Positions 1 to 5,050 of a stretch of 11,367 bases of DNA are shown here, one piece after another (the stretch's first letter is position 1; every line of letters begins with the position of its first letter). The stretch covers positions 1,750 through 13,116 of the forward strand of contig DJRC01000002.1 in the NCBI GenBank assembly GCA_002437735.1. The letters are read 5' to 3'. A program made the position numbers and the translations under genes. Source of the DNA: Oscillospiraceae bacterium UBA6370. GTDB taxonomy: Bacteria; Bacillota; Clostridia; Oscillospirales; Oscillospiraceae. The notes beneath the pieces were generated by a model, which saw only the letters and a list, made by a program, of their open reading frames with translations, was not told the DNA's origin and made no database searches.

Positions 1-7
1 GTCGTTC

Positions 8-36
8 TTGACAAAGCGGCTTCGGAGTGATATATT
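8..36 (+). promoter_or_regulatory. Strong sigma-A type promoter for a putative antisense RNA
   Basis: A perfect -35 TTGACA (8-13) is followed after exactly 17 bp by TATATT (31-36), five of six matches to the consensus -10. The predicted transcript starts near 43-45 and runs rightward, against the minus-strand peptide gene at 212-132. No plus-strand coding gene with a ribosome binding site follows within reach, and a hairpin terminator lies about 65 nt downstream, so a short non-coding RNA is the simplest product. The first 11 bases (TTGACAAAGCG) are identical to those at the -35 of the convergent toxin promoter. Confidence 0.75.
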
Positions 37-43
37 CAGAGTC

Positions 44-141
44 AACAGGAACGGCTCACTTTGGACGGTGCAGGTCGCTCCCCCATACAAGTTTAGAGCT
101 TGAAGGAAAGCCGCTGCCGTTTAGGTGGCGGTTATTTCTTT
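44..141 (+). ncRNA. Putative type I antitoxin antisense RNA (about 98 nt)
   Basis: The boundaries are inferred from the promoter at 8-36 and the terminator hairpin at 109-141. The RNA would be fully complementary to the 3' end of the toxin transcript: the last codons, the stop codon and the 3' UTR. This is the 3'-overlap layout known for txpA/RatA and bsrG/SR4 in Bacillus. It contains a small internal hairpin (CAAGT/GCTTG, 88-102). It also has an unstructured-looking CTCCCCC (78-84) preceded by GGTC (73-76), which resembles the complement of the toxin ribosome binding site region (GGGGGTGACC). Known: such RNAs pair with the toxin mRNA and promote its decay or block translation. Inferred: that this RNA exists and does so here. 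Confidence 0.55.
109..141 (+). terminator. Rho-independent terminator of the antisense RNA, overlapping the toxin stop codon
   Basis: AGCCGCTGCC (109-118) pairs with GGTGGCGGTT (124-133) around the loop GTTTA, followed by ATTTCTTT. Three of the ten pairs are G-U wobbles, which hold in plus-strand RNA but become A-C mismatches in minus-strand RNA. The hairpin is therefore built for the plus strand. Its 3' arm and U tract cover the stop codon and the two terminal lysine codons of the minus-strand peptide. Confidence 0.65.
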
Positions 142-212
142 ATGTACCCAAGGATACCGAAGATAACCGTAGCGAGGAGCAATAGAAGCGTCAGCACTTC
201 CATCGTCGTCAT
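132..212 (-). CDS. Putative holin-like type I toxin, 26-residue membrane peptide
   Basis: The peptide begins MTTMEVLTLLLLLATV and ends in GYIKK: a short polar start, one strongly hydrophobic helix (about residues 6-23) and a lysine-containing tail. This is the pattern of the small 'putative holin-like toxin' peptides of Firmicutes (TxpA/BsrG-like, Hol_Tox group), which insert in the cytoplasmic membrane and impair the cell when the antisense RNA is lost. The start is ATG at 212, with the Shine-Dalgarno GGGGGTG seven bases upstream. A second in-frame ATG lies three codons later but has no ribosome binding site. The gene has its own strong promoter (296-268), a Shine-Dalgarno-masking hairpin (233-220) and a convergent antisense transcript over its 3' end. 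Family membership rests on pattern and architecture, not on alignment. A small phage holin or lysis modulator is the main alternative. Confidence 0.7.
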   Translation of the reverse strand: MTTMEVLTLLLLLATVIFGILGYIKK

Positions 213-219
213 GCGGTCA

Positions 220-233
220 CCCCCTTTCGGGGG
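220..233 (-). promoter_or_regulatory. Hairpin that masks the toxin Shine-Dalgarno sequence
   Basis: In the minus-strand mRNA, CCCCC-GAAA-GGGGG forms a five-GC-pair stem closed by a GNRA tetraloop. The 3' GGGGG arm is the ribosome binding site itself, seven bases before the ATG at 212. The RNA as transcribed should be translated poorly unless the stem opens. Self-sequestered ribosome binding sites are a known property of type I toxin mRNAs. Confidence 0.65.
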
Positions 234-267
234 AAACAACCTATTTCACATTCCTGCTGACGCGCAC

Positions 268-296
268 ATCATACCACGCGCGCCGCGCTTTGTCAA
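268..296 (-). promoter_or_regulatory. Strong extended -10 promoter for the toxin gene
   Basis: On the minus strand a perfect TTGACA (296-291) and TATGAT (273-268) are separated by 17 bp, and the bases before the -10 are TGG, giving an extended -10 (TGnTATGAT). Transcription should start near 261, leaving a leader of about 49 nt that contains the masking hairpin. The promoter is independent of the upstream phage operon, so the toxin could be made constitutively in a lysogen. Confidence 0.75.
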
Positions 297-299
297 TTT

Positions 300-320
300 G
301 CCGCCTTCGGGCGGCTTTTA
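300..320 (+). terminator. UUCG-type rho-independent terminator on the plus strand
   Basis: GCCGCC (300-305), loop TTCG and GGCGGC (310-315) are followed by TTTTA, a classic stable tetraloop terminator. On the minus strand the hairpin is followed by AAATTG, so it should not stop leftward transcription into the toxin gene. It may be a back-up stop for read-through of the antisense RNA, and it also lies just upstream of the toxin -35. Confidence 0.6.
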
Positions 321-363
321 CTATTTAGGGTAGGCCGGAGCTGCTCCCCGCTCTGCTCACTTG

Positions 364-375
364 CTAGGTAGCCAT
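364..375 (-). other. Orphan ribosome binding site and start codon with an immediate stop
   Basis: On the minus strand, AAGGAG lies nine bases before ATG GCT ACC TAG. After the TAG the frame stays open for only about a dozen codons. The site follows the ThyX-like gene stop (397) by about 20 nt, where another operon gene would be expected. It may be the 5' stump of a gene lost by deletion or recombination, a three-codon regulatory ORF, or chance. Confidence 0.3.
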
Positions 376-396
376 TTTGTTGATCTCCTTTTCGTT

Positions 397-1014
397 TTAT
401 TCGGCGCCGTAAAACAGATCGTTGTAGCACCGATAGCGATATTTGATGCTGCCGGTATCAATGCCCCTGTTCGTTTCTTTGCACATTCTCTGCCACTCAC
501 CGCAGCAGTCTATTTCAGGGCAGCCGCAGCGATATATGCAATTCGGGACGAGTACATCAGAGAGCTCCGGTTCTACTTCATGTAGTGCCCGCTTGAAGTC
601 CTCCGCATAGGCGCGGGTCTCCGGCGACGCCCGTCGGCAGAGACGCTTACGCATGGTGTCGATCAAAGCTTGTGCGTTTGCTTCCCCAGTAAAGTCCACC
701 GGCGCATCCTGCGGGATGTTGTCGCGAAGAATGCCTGTGCGGTCCGAACGCTGAGAGCTGACGAAGCATTCCCACTTGTGGCGACTCCAGTGCGTGGCGA
801 TCCAGCTTTTAATGCTACGCCAGCTCCACTTAACGCGAATATCGCGGATCGGGCTGTGCTCAGCGATGAGAATATCCCGCCTGAAATCGCCGCACGGTTC
901 ATGCCCAAGCGGAGGCTTGGATACGGTAGCGCGGCAGTCGTCCACGACCTCCCTCCAATCGCCCTTGATTTTGAGGATAACGGTCTTAAAGTCTTCTGTC
1001 ACCTGCGTCCTCAC
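397..1014 (-). CDS. Cys-rich ThyX-like (degenerate flavin-dependent thymidylate synthase) phage protein
   Basis: This protein of about 205 residues carries SRHKWECFVSSQRSDR around residues 77-92. It recalls the ThyX signature RHR-x7-S followed by QRY, but the third Arg is Lys and the spacing is one residue short. The C-terminal part has VPNCIYRCGCPE followed by CC (about 156-171), a cysteine cluster that could bind metal and is atypical of canonical ThyX. ThyX makes dTMP from dUMP using FAD and methylene-tetrahydrofolate. Phage relatives with an eroded motif may not be active. The GTG at 1014 overlaps the stop of a tiny upstream ORF. An in-frame GTG at 1002, with GAGG six bases upstream, is an equally good start. 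It lies downstream of the sigma-like gene on the same strand. Assignment is by motif memory only, so other folds remain possible. Confidence 0.45.
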   Translation of the reverse strand: MRTQVTEDFKTVILKIKGDWREVVDDCRATVSKPPLGHEPCGDFRRDILIAEHSPIRDIRVKWSWRSIKSWIATHWSRHKWECFVSSQRSDRTGILRDNIPQDAPVDFTGEANAQALIDTMRKRLCRRASPETRAYAEDFKRALHEVEPELSDVLVPNCIYRCGCPEIDCCGEWQRMCKETNRGIDTGSIKYRYRCYNDLFYGAE

Positions 1015-1067
1015 TTTCGATTCAATATCTCCTGCCGTCCTTTGTGGCGACCTTTTTTTGCCTGCAT
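1011..1067 (-). CDS. Possible 18-codon basic leader ORF coupled to the ThyX-like gene
   Basis: ATG at 1067 opens a very basic 18-residue peptide (MQAKKGRHKGRQ at its start). Its TGA overlaps the GTG start of the next gene as GTGA, the usual sign of translational coupling. There is no clear Shine-Dalgarno before the ATG, though a preceding ORF ends six bases upstream. It may be a leader peptide or chance; I do not recognise it. Confidence 0.22.
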   Translation of the reverse strand: MQAKKGRHKGRQEILNRK

Positions 1068-1072
1068 TGCAG

Positions 1073-1171
1073 CTAAGTCACAGGCATTCCGTTTACCTGG
1101 GGGATGATCACCACCTCCTGCCTGTTACGGTCTCGCCTGACGGTCAGGCGGCTCTTGTTATTTTCACGCAG
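1073..1171 (-). CDS. Possible small overlapping ORF, product unknown
   Basis: In the frame ending with TAG at 1073, the last 30 or so codons read like a real protein: ENNKSRLTVRRDRNRQEV, then IIPQVNGMPVT. The sequence further upstream in this frame is arginine-rich out-of-frame translation of the sigma-like gene. It overlaps the 3' end of that gene by about 28 bases. No ATG or good ribosome binding site is present; a CTG at 1171 or internal GTG codons after GGAGG (near 1114-1118) are the only starts. Alternatives are the downstream part of a frameshifted reading of the sigma-like gene, or a decayed gene. Confidence 0.27.
   Translation of the reverse strand: MRENNKSRLTVRRDRNRQEVVIIPQVNGMPVT
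1134..1150. repeat. 17-bp palindrome over the end of the sigma-like gene
   Basis: CGCCTGAC-G-GTCAGGCG is a perfect inverted repeat of 8 bp arms around a single base. It spans the stop codon (1146-1144) of the two-HTH protein gene. Such symmetry suits a dimeric DNA-binding protein, or a six-pair RNA hairpin with a five-base loop. No U tract follows on the minus strand, so it is not an operon terminator. Confidence 0.35.
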
Positions 1172-2244
1172 AAGGCCCGCAGGAGCGCGCGCAGACGCGC
1201 GAGGAGCGAGCCGGCACGCTGAACCGCCGCGTCTTCCAACGCACGCAGGAGACGACTCTGCGCCGCCGCACGGTGCCTTCGCTGGCCCCATATCGGCGCA
1301 GTTATCAGCGCGCGATCCGGCGTCCGCTCCTGCCGCTTCCGATATCCGGAGGCGGTCGCCCTGCGTGCCGCGGCTCTGGCCCGCTCCGGGATCAGATCGT
1401 CTGCCGCGTGCTGCCGGTAGAGTGCGTACAGCGCCGGCTCGAGCGCGTCGACGCCCAGCAGCTCCACGCCGCTGCTGTTGGTGCAGAGAGCGCGGATGCG
1501 GCCGGCCGCGCGATGGATCGTGCGGCAGACGGTCGAATGGTCCACGCCCAGCAGTGCGCCGATCGAGCGCATATCCAGCCACTCGCCATAGTAGAGGTAG
1601 AGATACACGGCCTGCGTCTCCGTCAGGCGAGAGAGTACATAGCGCGCCGTTTCCGGTTCGGCCAGGTCAAGACGCTTCGGATGCTCGCGCAGATCCTCCT
1701 GGCGCAGATCCTCCGCCTTATCGTTAAGGACCTTCTTCGCGCGGAGCAGCGTGCGGGAGACCGTGGCCTTGTTCACGTCGAGCTGCTCGGCGATCTCCGT
1801 CGCGGTCTTGCCCTGCAGGAGGAGATCGAGCATTTCGCGCTGGCGGTCTGAGACCGCCGCGCGGCCGCGCCGGAGCGCCCTCATGAGCCGTGCGCGGCTC
1901 TCACCGTTGTCTGAACCGAGGTCGTCCCAACGGACTTGATTGCCCTCGAGGTCCGCAAAGGTCACTCCGCAGCGCTCGAAGAAGTCAAAACTGTTGCGGT
2001 CTGCTCCGGCGGCACCGGTGTGTATGACCGTCCGCTTGACCGCCTTATGGCGCTTTTCCTGCGGCGACCGAAGGGCATCGAGCCGGTCAAGGCTCTCGTG
2101 GTACATCTCAAGCAGGATACGAAGGCGGCCTTTCTGCTCTCCGCGCCTGCCAGGATCCTGCTCCTGCGCGATCTCCTCCCGGACGAGCTGAATGCGCGCA
2201 TAGAGCCGGTCCTTCTCCCGGACGGCAGCCTCATAGGCGGTCAC
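1144..2244 (-). CDS. Phage regulator with two tandem sigma-70 region-4-like HTH domains
   Basis: The 366-residue protein starts with a charged coiled-coil-like segment (about 5-60). Two sigma-70 region-4-type helix-turn-helix units follow. The first, about 131-175, has TATEIAEQLDVNKATVSRTL. The second, about 207-253, has DMRSIGALLGVDHSTVCRTI. A basic Ala/Arg-rich C-terminus completes it. Region 2 (the -10 binding part of a full sigma factor) is not apparent, so it is better described as a sigma-region-4-like DNA-binding regulator than as a complete sigma factor. Phage proteins of this type often control late gene transcription, but that role is inferred here. The start is GTG at 2244 with GGGAG seven bases upstream, one base after the stop of the previous gene. 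The C-terminus overlaps another open frame, leaving some doubt about its true end. Confidence 0.7.
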   Translation of the reverse strand: MTAYEAAVREKDRLYARIQLVREEIAQEQDPGRRGEQKGRLRILLEMYHESLDRLDALRSPQEKRHKAVKRTVIHTGAAGADRNSFDFFERCGVTFADLEGNQVRWDDLGSDNGESRARLMRALRRGRAAVSDRQREMLDLLLQGKTATEIAEQLDVNKATVSRTLLRAKKVLNDKAEDLRQEDLREHPKRLDLAEPETARYVLSRLTETQAVYLYLYYGEWLDMRSIGALLGVDHSTVCRTIHRAAGRIRALCTNSSGVELLGVDALEPALYALYRQHAADDLIPERARAAARRATASGYRKRQERTPDRALITAPIWGQRRHRAAAQSRLLRALEDAAVQRAGSLLARLRALLRAFCVKITRAA

Positions 2245-2245
2245 G

Positions 2246-2551
2246 TCAGGTCTCCCAGTCTACCCAGCCATCCATGTAGACCTTGATCACACCGTCCACG
2301 CGGTAGAAGGCGTTGTTGATGAGCGGCACGCCCTCCGTGTATTCGATGGGATTGTCAGCGCTCGTGCCGACCGGATTTTCCTGCTCGACGTAATCCTTTC
2401 GGACGTCCACGTCGTTGACGGTGAAGATCCTCCAGTCAAAGCCGAGCTTGTCGCTCTGCTCCGTGCGCTGCGTGATGCCGCCGGCGGCCCGCACGAGCTT
2501 TCCGTCCGTGATCGCACCCTTAATGGCGTTGAGTTTTTCAGTTTGCATCAT
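2246..2551 (-). CDS. Conserved phage tail-region protein of unknown function (about 101 aa)
   Basis: I recognise this as the type of small acidic protein often found near the distal end of Clostridia prophage tail modules, but know no function for it. It begins MMQTEKLNAIKGAITDG and ends VYMDGWVDWET. It contains a GGITQRTEQSDKLGFDW stretch and several aromatic residues. The start is the ATG at 2551 (or 2548), with GGAGG six to nine bases upstream. A longer reading to 2593 would begin inside the upstream gene without a ribosome binding site. It overlaps the 3' end of the upstream gene by 14 bases, which implies coupled translation. A minor tail or baseplate accessory role is inferred from position only. 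Confidence 0.6.
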   Translation of the reverse strand: MMQTEKLNAIKGAITDGKLVRAAGGITQRTEQSDKLGFDWRIFTVNDVDVRKDYVEQENPVGTSADNPIEYTEGVPLINNAFYRVDGVIKVYMDGWVDWET

Positions 2552-2966
2552 AGGTGGCCTCCAGTTCCGCCAGCTGCGCGTTGGCAGCGGCAAGGTTTTC
2601 TTCGCTCTCGGTGAGCTGAGTGTCCTTCTGGGCGACAGTAGCGTTCAGGTTCTCGATCTGTGCCTGATACGGCGTGACATCGCCATAGCTCTGCTTGTCC
2701 GTGCGGACGGACACAACATAGGTCTTGTCTCCGTTGAGATAGCTGATGTCCTCCATGCGGAAGGTATAGCCATCCGGGAGCCAGCATCTCATCGCGTCAT
2801 CGCGGGCCTTCTCGACCGTGATCTTCGACCAGTCGACCTGCTCAATGGCTTCGATGGTGTTCTCGGGCCATTCACGATCAAGGTGCAGATGATATCTGCC
2901 GTTGAGATCGGGACTGGAAATATAACTGCAGCGATGGCCGTTTACTTTGAATTCGGGTTTGCTCAT
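2538..2966 (-). CDS. Hypothetical tail-tip or fibre-associated protein with C-terminal coiled coil (142 aa)
   Basis: The N-terminal two thirds is a mixed globular domain beginning MSKPEFKVNGH, with YHLHLDREW and an aromatic-rich centre. The last 40 or so residues are rich in Leu, Ala, Glu and Gln at heptad-like spacing (ENLNATVAQKDTQLTESEEN), predicting a coiled coil that could oligomerise. The ATG at 2966 was chosen because AGGAG lies seven bases upstream; ATGs at 2996 and 2972 have poor or no ribosome binding site spacing. The gene follows xkdU by 13 bases, where a tail fibre or its chaperone usually lies. That context suggests host recognition or fibre assembly, but nothing in the sequence proves it. 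I do not recognise a named family. Confidence 0.55.
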   Translation of the reverse strand: MSKPEFKVNGHRCSYISSPDLNGRYHLHLDREWPENTIEAIEQVDWSKITVEKARDDAMRCWLPDGYTFRMEDISYLNGDKTYVVSVRTDKQSYGDVTPYQAQIENLNATVAQKDTQLTESEENLAAANAQLAELEATYDAN

Positions 2967-2979
2967 TTTCATTCTCCTC

Positions 2980-3537
2980 TCAGTCGTTGGGACCATAGAC
3001 AGGCGTCAGGCTTTCAAATTGGCCCCAGGTATATTCGGCGTCTTCGATCTGCTGCCACGTCATTCCGACGGACTCCAGAGCGTACCAGGTCAGCCCGGAA
3101 ATGATGAAGCGCAGATGCGCCGGTTTGATGATCTCGATCGCATCGGTAAGCGATGATAGGTCGAGCTGAACGAGCTCGGTCGTCGCCCCGCGGAATCGAA
3201 GAGTGAAGCTGTAGTCGTTGTTGGTCTGGACCTCGGCGGCATAGCCGGTCATGGCTGTCGCAATGCCGCTCACCATTTCCTCATTGGTGTTTCCGCTTGC
3301 GACAAGGCGTGTCTGGATCGCAGCCCTTCTCGCATCATCCGAGGCCCCCGGCTTCGCCGAGATACCGACCTGCGCCTCCCAAAGCGAGAGCGCCCATGTG
3401 GCGGTATCGACAAAGAACTGTGCTTTCACATCCTCCACAAGAACGGCCAGCTCATCCGCTGTCAGGCCGAGCGCATCGAGCAGCGCCGCGGTCTGTGCGT
3501 TTTGCCGATAGCGTACCGGCACCTGTTCGCGTTGCAT
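2980..3537 (-). CDS. xkdU: YmfQ/XkdU-like tail protein (DUF2313, Mu gp48-like)
   Basis: This 185-residue protein follows baseplate J, as XkdU does in PBSX. Family features are an N-terminal helical part (about residues 15-80) with LLDALGLTADELAVLVEDV and a repeated-turn linker (SGNTNEEMVSGIATAMTGY). An IIKPAHLRFIISGLTW segment comes near the end; the 'kPaHl' region is typical of this family. Family members sit on the baseplate rim and link it to the tail fibres. The C-terminus carries an extra aromatic stretch (TWQQIEDAEYTWGQFESL), which could be the fibre attachment surface. The start is ATG at 3537 with AAGGAGG four bases upstream; it begins nine bases after the baseplate J stop. Confidence 0.8.
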   Translation of the reverse strand: MQREQVPVRYRQNAQTAALLDALGLTADELAVLVEDVKAQFFVDTATWALSLWEAQVGISAKPGASDDARRAAIQTRLVASGNTNEEMVSGIATAMTGYAAEVQTNNDYSFTLRFRGATTELVQLDLSSLTDAIEIIKPAHLRFIISGLTWYALESVGMTWQQIEDAEYTWGQFESLTPVYGPND

Positions 3538-3546
3538 AGGCCCTCC

Positions 3547-4632
3547 TTATGTGACGGCCGTGGCCGTGATAGTGACCTCACCGAGCACGGGAACTTTACC
3601 GGCAGCGACAGCGAGCGCGGTACTCTCGCCATTAACGGTGAAGGCGGAATAGTCCGACACCCCTGCGCACCCCAGCAAGCAAGCCAGAAAGCGGCTGAAG
3701 GGGACGGACTGTGCCTCCGCAAAGGGCAGCGACGCGAGCAGAGCCCCGATATCTGAAGACAGCTCCGCGCGGACCTGTTCGAGCGTACAGTCATCGGTCA
3801 TCGTGATCGCCGCAGTGATCGGGACGACCATCTCCTCGGCCGATACGACCGTAACCGTCGCGCCAATGGGCTTCTCGGCGTTGATGTGCGCTGCGCAGGC
3901 CGTGACGATCGCATCGTCTACCGCACCGCGGTCTGCGCCGCCAATGACGACCTTCACCGTGCCGTTTCCATTCCACAGCGGCACGCACAGCGCGTAGGAT
4001 ACGCCGGCAGTCTCCTTGGCCCACATGACGTAATGCCCGGCATTACCGCTTGTGATCGTCTGTGTGCGCCGTTCGTGATAGCGCGTCCAGAGATCCTCAT
4101 CGCTTTCCACATCTGCGCCGCCGGTGCCTGCTGCAGCGTTCGTTACGCCGCTGACGCCCGGCACGTTGACCGCCATCTGCGTGACGGTCGCCTCCGGCAC
4201 ATTGTAGTCCGCGCCGATCTCTTCCGCCGTGCAGAGCACCGATGCCGCCCCATCCTCGATCGTGATATTCTCTGCGGTAATAAAGCGCAGAGCGGACGGT
4301 GTGCAAACGATTGTGCCGGCTGGGATCTCTGTACCGTCTGTCCCCGTAAAGGTGACGGCAACGCTTGCCTTTGCGCCGGGCAGACGGCTCATGCCGATCT
4401 GCGCCGCGTGCAGGTCGAGATACTCGCCACTCGATGCATCCGGGAAAATGATGCTCATGAAGCCATTCAGCGTCTGACCGTACTTCCACATGACATAGGC
4501 GGCCTCGCTGAGCAGCACATTCGCATAACTTCCCTCACGGGCGTCGATATCGACACCCTTTTCTTTGACGCGGGCGAGCATTTCATTCTTCAGGCTCTCC
4601 GGCGTCATTGTTTCAAATGGAGATTGTGCCAT
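3547..4632 (-). CDS. xkdT: Baseplate J-like protein (gp47/XkdT)
   Basis: The 361-residue length and order fit the baseplate J / Mu gp47 family, the wedge protein that joins the hub to the outer baseplate. Typical features are the N-terminal MTPESLKNEMLARVKEKGVDI and REGSYANVLLSEAAY, the SGEYLDLHAAQIGM motif near residue 70, and a beta-rich middle with TEIPAGTIV. These are followed by ESDEDLWTRYHERR (about 180-193) and the SGNAGHYVMWA motif. The C-terminal portion ends in beta strands. The gene starts at ATG 4632, inside the 3' end of xkdS (20-base overlap), with GAAAG directly upstream and GGAGGT further out, implying coupled translation. Confidence 0.92.
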   Translation of the reverse strand: MAQSPFETMTPESLKNEMLARVKEKGVDIDAREGSYANVLLSEAAYVMWKYGQTLNGFMSIIFPDASSGEYLDLHAAQIGMSRLPGAKASVAVTFTGTDGTEIPAGTIVCTPSALRFITAENITIEDGAASVLCTAEEIGADYNVPEATVTQMAVNVPGVSGVTNAAAGTGGADVESDEDLWTRYHERRTQTITSGNAGHYVMWAKETAGVSYALCVPLWNGNGTVKVVIGGADRGAVDDAIVTACAAHINAEKPIGATVTVVSAEEMVVPITAAITMTDDCTLEQVRAELSSDIGALLASLPFAEAQSVPFSRFLACLLGCAGVSDYSAFTVNGESTALAVAAGKVPVLGEVTITATAVT

Positions 4633-5050
4633 CTTTCAGTGTGACCTCCCCGTAAATCGTTTTCATCATGAATGACAGCTTCAGCTCCGAGCCAAGAAAT
4701 TGCACGCTGACCTGATCGACCGCCTCAACATAGGGGCTGATCATCAAGGCCTCTCGGATACACCGGACCGCTTCGGACTGCCGGACGCCCTCGCTGTACG
4801 GCTTTCCCACCAGTGCCGCGATGTCCTGCCCATAAGCGTGCGTAAAGACGTCGTGCCGGTACCGCTCGGTCTTGATCGCATTCCATGCCCAGACGAGCAC
4901 AGCATCCGCGCCCGTAACAAATACCGGATTTCCGCCGCGCCAGATCGGCTGATCCCTTCCGAAGTCCCATGCGACCTCGCGCGGAAGCGGCAGCGTGCTG
5001 CTGCTCAGCTCACTCTCATCCGGCGTACTGATAAGCGGAAACAGGCTCAT
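4613..5050 (-). CDS. xkdS: XkdS-like baseplate protein (DUF2634, gp25-like)
   Basis: This 145-residue protein matches the DUF2634/XkdS pattern: a polar start, then AWDFGRDQPIWRGGNPVFVTGADAV cut by a helix (WAWNAIKTERYRHDVFTHAYG). A GQDIAALVGKPYSEGVRQSEAVRCIREALM region and a C-terminal beta meander follow. Members correspond to the gp25-like wedge protein of T4, which helps nucleate the sheath on the baseplate. The start ATG (5050) shares ATGA with the xkdR stop, with AAGGATGG upstream inside xkdR. Confidence 0.88.
   Translation of the reverse strand: MSLFPLISTPDESELSSSTLPLPREVAWDFGRDQPIWRGGNPVFVTGADAVLVWAWNAIKTERYRHDVFTHAYGQDIAALVGKPYSEGVRQSEAVRCIREALMISPYVEAVDQVSVQFLGSELKLSFMMKTIYGEVTLKDGTISI

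Noticed and set aside
100..333. 77-codon plus-strand open frame over the toxin locus
   Set aside because: It is a shadow: no ribosome binding site, it crosses the antisense terminator and the toxin gene, and its translation has no protein-like pattern.
337..347. Short inverted repeat GGAGC-T-GCTCC
   Set aside because: Five-base arms in GC-rich DNA are expected by chance and nothing nearby supports a function.
364..375. TAG recoding as an explanation for the three-codon ORF
   Set aside because: The frame closes again within about a dozen codons, and none of the recognised tail genes contains an in-frame TAG.
1104..1851. Long plus-strand and out-of-frame minus-strand open frames over the regulator gene
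   Set aside because: Arg/Ala/Pro-rich translations typical of GC-rich antisense frames; the 366-codon frame alone has recognisable HTH motifs and a good start.
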